A stretch of 64,000 nt of DNA from Bin55 sp965205545 (GTDB lineage: Bacteria > Pseudomonadota > Gammaproteobacteria > Pseudomonadales > Azotimanducaceae), in contig OZ242170.1 in the NCBI GenBank assembly GCA_965205545.1, positions 2,852,001 through 2,916,000 of the forward strand. The letters are read 5' to 3'. How positions within the stretch are numbered: position 1 is the first letter of the stretch; each line of letters opens with the position of its first letter. Shown here one piece after another: positions 61,431 to 64,000 of this stretch. The notes beneath the pieces are model-generated. The model was not told the origin of the DNA. It searched no databases and worked only from the letters and a program-made list of their open reading frames with translations. The position numbers were made by a program, and so were the translations under genes.

Positions 61431-61491
61431 TGCTCAAAATTTGGTTTGTTTGGCCGTGAAAGCCGTTTGACGTGTGTCAGATGCTCAAAAT
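61431..61491. repeat. Direct repeat TGCTCAAAAT x2 upstream of the sigma54 promoter
   Basis: TGCTCAAAAT occurs at 61431-61440 and 61482-61491, 51 bases apart (about five helical turns), 37-97 bases upstream of the -24 element. That is where enhancer-binding proteins bind. An imperfect dyad TGAC-GTGT-GTCA lies between them at 61468-61479. Function is inferred from position only. Confidence 0.4.
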
Positions 61492-61527
61492 CGGGCGTTT
61501 TCGGGGCGTTTACAAGCATTTTCATAG

Positions 61528-61543
61528 TGGCACGTTTCTTGCA
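61528..61543 (+). promoter_or_regulatory. Sigma54 (-24/-12) promoter
   Basis: TGGCACG-TTTC-TTGCA matches the RpoN consensus TGGCACG-N4-TTGCW completely, with GG and GC twelve bases apart. Transcription would begin near 61554, giving a leader of about 95 bases to the TTG at 61650. It points at the ABC ATPase and permease genes, implying activator- and ATP-dependent control. Confidence 0.75.
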
Positions 61544-61649
61544 CAGACTTAAACAAATTCTAGCTATTGGAGATTGACCGAAGGTCGTATTCGTGCATCT
61601 ATGCATTACGTACAATACTTCGCAATTCTCCCGCAACCGAGATATATCG

Positions 61650-62672
61650 TTGGCTGAACCGACAAATGCCGTGGAACGGGCAAGCAACGCTCCAGCAATC
61701 GAAATCGAAGGGGTAACCCATCGATACGACAAATCCACCGCCGTTCTCAATGACGTAAATCTTTCATTGGGTACGGGCTTTTTTGGCCTATTGGGTGCCA
61801 ATGGCGCGGGAAAAAGCACTTTGATGCGGATCATTTGTACGTTGCTTCGGCCCACCGAAGGTAACGCTCGGGTGTGTGGTTATGACGTTGTGAAGGAATG
61901 CCATCACGTTAGGGAGAAAATTGGCTATCTTCCGCAGTCCTTTAGTGCGTGGAGATTGCACCGTACCGAGGAAGTTGTCGACACTCTGGCTGCGCTATCG
62001 GGAATGACCAAGAAAAAAGAACGCCGACAGCGCGTGGCTGAAGTGCTTGAAGAAGTGGGATTAACCGAAGTGGCGGACAGAAAGGTCAAGAAGCTCTCAG
62101 GTGGTATGGTGCGACGCCTTGGTGTGGCTCAAGCCATGGTTCACAATCCCGAGGTCTTGGTAGTTGACGAGCCCACTGTCGGATTGGATCCGGAAGAGAG
62201 AATGCGATTCCGCCAAGTGATGACGAACATGGGCCGAGACCGCACTATCTTGCTATCCACACACATCGTCGCGGACTTGGGCAGCGGCTGCTCTCAAATC
62301 GCACTAATAGACGATGGCACCGTCGCGTTTCAGGGAGCTCCGTCTGCGCTATTGGAGCAGGCGCGAGGTCAAGTGTTCGAAATCACAGTTCCCTTGGAAA
62401 GTTCGAATCTGGTGGAGGAAAAGCACGAAATCGTTTCCCGCACGGTTCAAGACGCCGATGTTTCCTTTCGAGTTGTGGTCGATGAGCGTAGCGATTTGAC
62501 CTTTGACGCAACAGAAGTGGAGCAGCCTAGCTTGGAAGAAGCCTACCTTGCATTTATGGCAAAGCGTGGCAAGCTCGAACGCGCACGCCAGGACGAGGAG
62601 CATAACGCGGCAGACGCTCCAGCACCGAAAAAATCGCGTTGGGGTCGGCGCAACAAGAAAAACAAAGACTAG
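61650..62672 (+). CDS. ABC transporter ATP-binding protein (ABC-2 type exporter)
   Basis: 340 residues from TTG at 61650 (GAG about 9 bases upstream); a GTG at 61593 would add 19 residues of poor quality. Walker A GANGAGKST, signature LSGGMVRRLG, Walker B LVVDEPTVGLD, then a C-terminal region of about 110 residues and a Lys/Arg-rich tail (KKSRWGRRNKKNKD). Drives the membrane partner encoded immediately after it (stop TAG followed directly by ATG). Substrate unknown. Preceded by the sigma54 promoter. Confidence 0.9.
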   Translation: MAEPTNAVERASNAPAIEIEGVTHRYDKSTAVLNDVNLSLGTGFFGLLGANGAGKSTLMRIICTLLRPTEGNARVCGYDVVKECHHVREKIGYLPQSFSAWRLHRTEEVVDTLAALSGMTKKKERRQRVAEVLEEVGLTEVADRKVKKLSGGMVRRLGVAQAMVHNPEVLVVDEPTVGLDPEERMRFRQVMTNMGRDRTILLSTHIVADLGSGCSQIALIDDGTVAFQGAPSALLEQARGQVFEITVPLESSNLVEEKHEIVSRTVQDADVSFRVVVDERSDLTFDATEVEQPSLEEAYLAFMAKRGKLERARQDEEHNAADAPAPKKSRWGRRNKKNKD

Positions 62673-64000
62673 ATGAATCTTTCCAACCTCTGGTTTCTCG
62701 CAAGCGCGGAGATGCGCACGTGCTTGCGGCTCGTGCGCACATGGGTGTTTGTGAGCATTGGGCTGTTAGTGTGCGTTGTTCAATGGTTCAGCCTGACTGC
62801 CACGCACGCTGAAAGTTCAACCCTATTTCCCGCGGCGGGAATCTATAGTCCTCGTTACTTAACAAGTAATCTTGGCAGCACGATAGTGTTAATGGCGACG
62901 CTGGGCATGCTTTTTCTAGCGTTTGACATTAGGTCTCGTGACATTCGAAGTCGAATGGGCGAGGTCATTGATTGCCGACCGTTTTCCAATATCGAACTTC
63001 TGACTGGTCGACTGTTGGGAATAGTTTTGCTATTGGCTATTCCAGCATATTTGGCAGTGATTTTCTTTTATGTCTTTGGAATGAGCGCTGAAGCGGCAGA
63101 TTTCAGGTTCGGAGGTGCCTTAGAGACCTCGAGTGTCTTTGCATTCTTGGTGTGGGACATCATTCCAAACCTGTTGCTGTGGGGTTCCATGACGGTACTG
63201 GCCGCAATTTTGTTCAGGTTCCGCTTGATTGTTGTTGTGCTAATGCTAGTGTTGATTGGTTTGTACTTCTATATATCGGTTCAAATGCCATTCTTTCTTG
63301 CACTGGCAGTTGTAACCTACACCGGTCTAGCCACGTTGCCCTCGGAATTGGCGCCTGAGTTTGTAAATGCTCAAATAATCGTCAATCGGTCGCTTGTGTT
63401 GCTTCTCAGTGCTGGATTTCTCGCGCTAGCCGCGGCGTTACATCCGAGACAAGCTAACGCAGGCGTACGACCTACACTTTGGATTACTGGCTCAGCGGCA
63501 TCGTTGATTGCCGTTTTCGGAGTTTGGGCCTTGGTGATGGGTGCCTTAGGCGATCGGCAGCAGATTGCCACGTGGGCATCCATCCATAGCGTGTATGAAT
63601 CTCACTCAGAGACCGATGTCCACAAGGTCAGCGGAGTAGTAGACATAGCTCCCGGACGGGGAATTGATCTTGACTTGGTGATTGCCTTAAATGCAGAAAC
63701 TAGTCCAACTGATGGTTCGTGGCTGTTCAATCTGAATCCTGGCTACAAAATAACCCAAATATCAGTCAATGGAACAGAAATAGATGACTACCAATTTGAG
63801 AATGGACTGCTTCGGGTCCCGCACAACAACTCGGCGGCGTCCATAGTCGAGATTGGCATTGTTGCATCGGGAGTGCCGAATGCGTCCTTCGCCTATCTAG
63901 ATAGCCCTATAGTCTGGTCAGAATTGAACGGGATCGCAGGTCAACAGTTGTATTGGCTCGGTCAAGAGAATTACATATTTCATTCTCAATTTGTCGCTCT
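62673..64000 (+). CDS. ABC-2 type permease, probably fused to an M1-like peptidase domain (3' truncated)
   Basis: Reading frame open from ATG 62673 to the window end (442 codons). Residues about 20-290 hold several hydrophobic helices (IGLLVCVVQWF; IVLMATLGMLFLAF; LLLAIPAYLAVIFFYVFG; LIVVVLMLVLIGLYFY), with the ABC-2 style segment RSRMGEVIDCRPFSNIELLTGR. After about 300 the sequence becomes a soluble beta-rich domain (VVDIAPGRGIDLDLVIALN; INGTEI-like strand), as in permease/M1-aminopeptidase fusions. The catalytic HExxH, if present, lies beyond the edge. Partner of the upstream ATPase. Confidence 0.75.
   Translation, partial: MNLSNLWFLASAEMRTCLRLVRTWVFVSIGLLVCVVQWFSLTATHAESSTLFPAAGIYSPRYLTSNLGSTIVLMATLGMLFLAFDIRSRDIRSRMGEVIDCRPFSNIELLTGRLLGIVLLLAIPAYLAVIFFYVFGMSAEAADFRFGGALETSSVFAFLVWDIIPNLLLWGSMTVLAAILFRFRLIVVVLMLVLIGLYFYISVQMPFFLALAVVTYTGLATLPSELAPEFVNAQIIVNRSLVLLLSAGFLALAAALHPRQANAGVRPTLWITGSAASLIAVFGVWALVMGALGDRQQIATWASIHSVYESHSETDVHKVSGVVDIAPGRGIDLDLVIALNAETSPTDGSWLFNLNPGYKITQISVNGTEIDDYQFENGLLRVPHNNSAASIVEIGIVASGVPNASFAYLDSPIVWSELNGIAGQQLYWLGQENYIFHSQFVA

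Overview
The window (about 50% G+C by eye) looks like chromosome of a free-living, probably marine, gammaproteobacterium. Two gene orders typical of that class support this: leuS-lptE-holA and phoH-ybeY-corC-lnt, both on the minus strand. The rest fits an aerobic heterotroph living on peptides and lipids: three phytanoyl-CoA dioxygenase (PhyH) proteins, an oligopeptide ABC system, a TonB receptor, acyl-CoA enzymes and phosphate-scavenging enzymes. I found no rRNA, tRNA, CRISPR array, insertion sequence or prophage. Coding density is high; the longest gene-free stretch is about 310 bases.

Layout. 1-10.2 kb (+): a PhyH cut by the window edge, an enoyl-CoA hydratase, a MoxR-type AAA ATPase plus VWA protein pair, then a complete opp operon whose OppC carries a fibronectin-III-like insert. 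10.2-13.4 kb (+): TonB receptor behind a near-consensus sigma70 promoter, then a small ABM-domain protein. 13.4-17.4 kb (-): CobS, CobT and a PhoD-like phosphatase. 17.5-22.1 kb: histidine phosphatase (+), then leuS-lptE-holA (-), in which LeuRS is not the usual gammaproteobacterial type. 22.3-26.5 kb: small membrane protein, orphan ThDP enzyme, SRAP protein, APH-like kinase. 26.5-30.4 kb (-): phoH-ybeY-corC-lnt. 30.6-42.3 kb: PhyH divergent from a MaoC-type dehydratase, glycerol kinase, a possible BtrH-like protein, an EF-hand esterase, CreD, a DUF1820 protein, a flavoprotein reductase and an oligopeptidase B-like lipoprotein.

42.4-48.8 kb (+): two ABC exporter half-transporters, an Anbu proteasome-like hydrolase, a cereblon-type CULT-domain protein and a HAD hydrolase. 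48.8-50.8 kb (-): a PhyH-HEAT fusion. 51.1-51.8 kb (+): a VapBC toxin-antitoxin pair with a palindromic operator. 51.9-56.4 kb (-): a D,D-carboxypeptidase, then a phosphate-stress cluster read plcP - glycosyltransferase - phoX, i.e. phospholipid-to-glycolipid remodelling plus alkaline phosphatase. 56.5-61.3 kb: D-aminoacylase (-), a PTPS-like/SDR/VUT-transporter operon (+) and an LLM flavin enzyme (-). 61.4-64 kb (+): a perfect sigma54 -24/-12 promoter ahead of an ABC ATPase and a large permease that runs off the window.

The strongest leads are the CULT protein beside Anbu, the plcP-agt-phoX cluster with unexplained repeats in its control region, the FN3 insert in OppC, the apparently replaced LeuRS inside a conserved locus, the PTPS-SDR-VUT operon, the PhyH-HEAT fusion and the sigma54-controlled ABC locus. 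All assignments come from reading the sequence and remembered family motifs; no database search was run.
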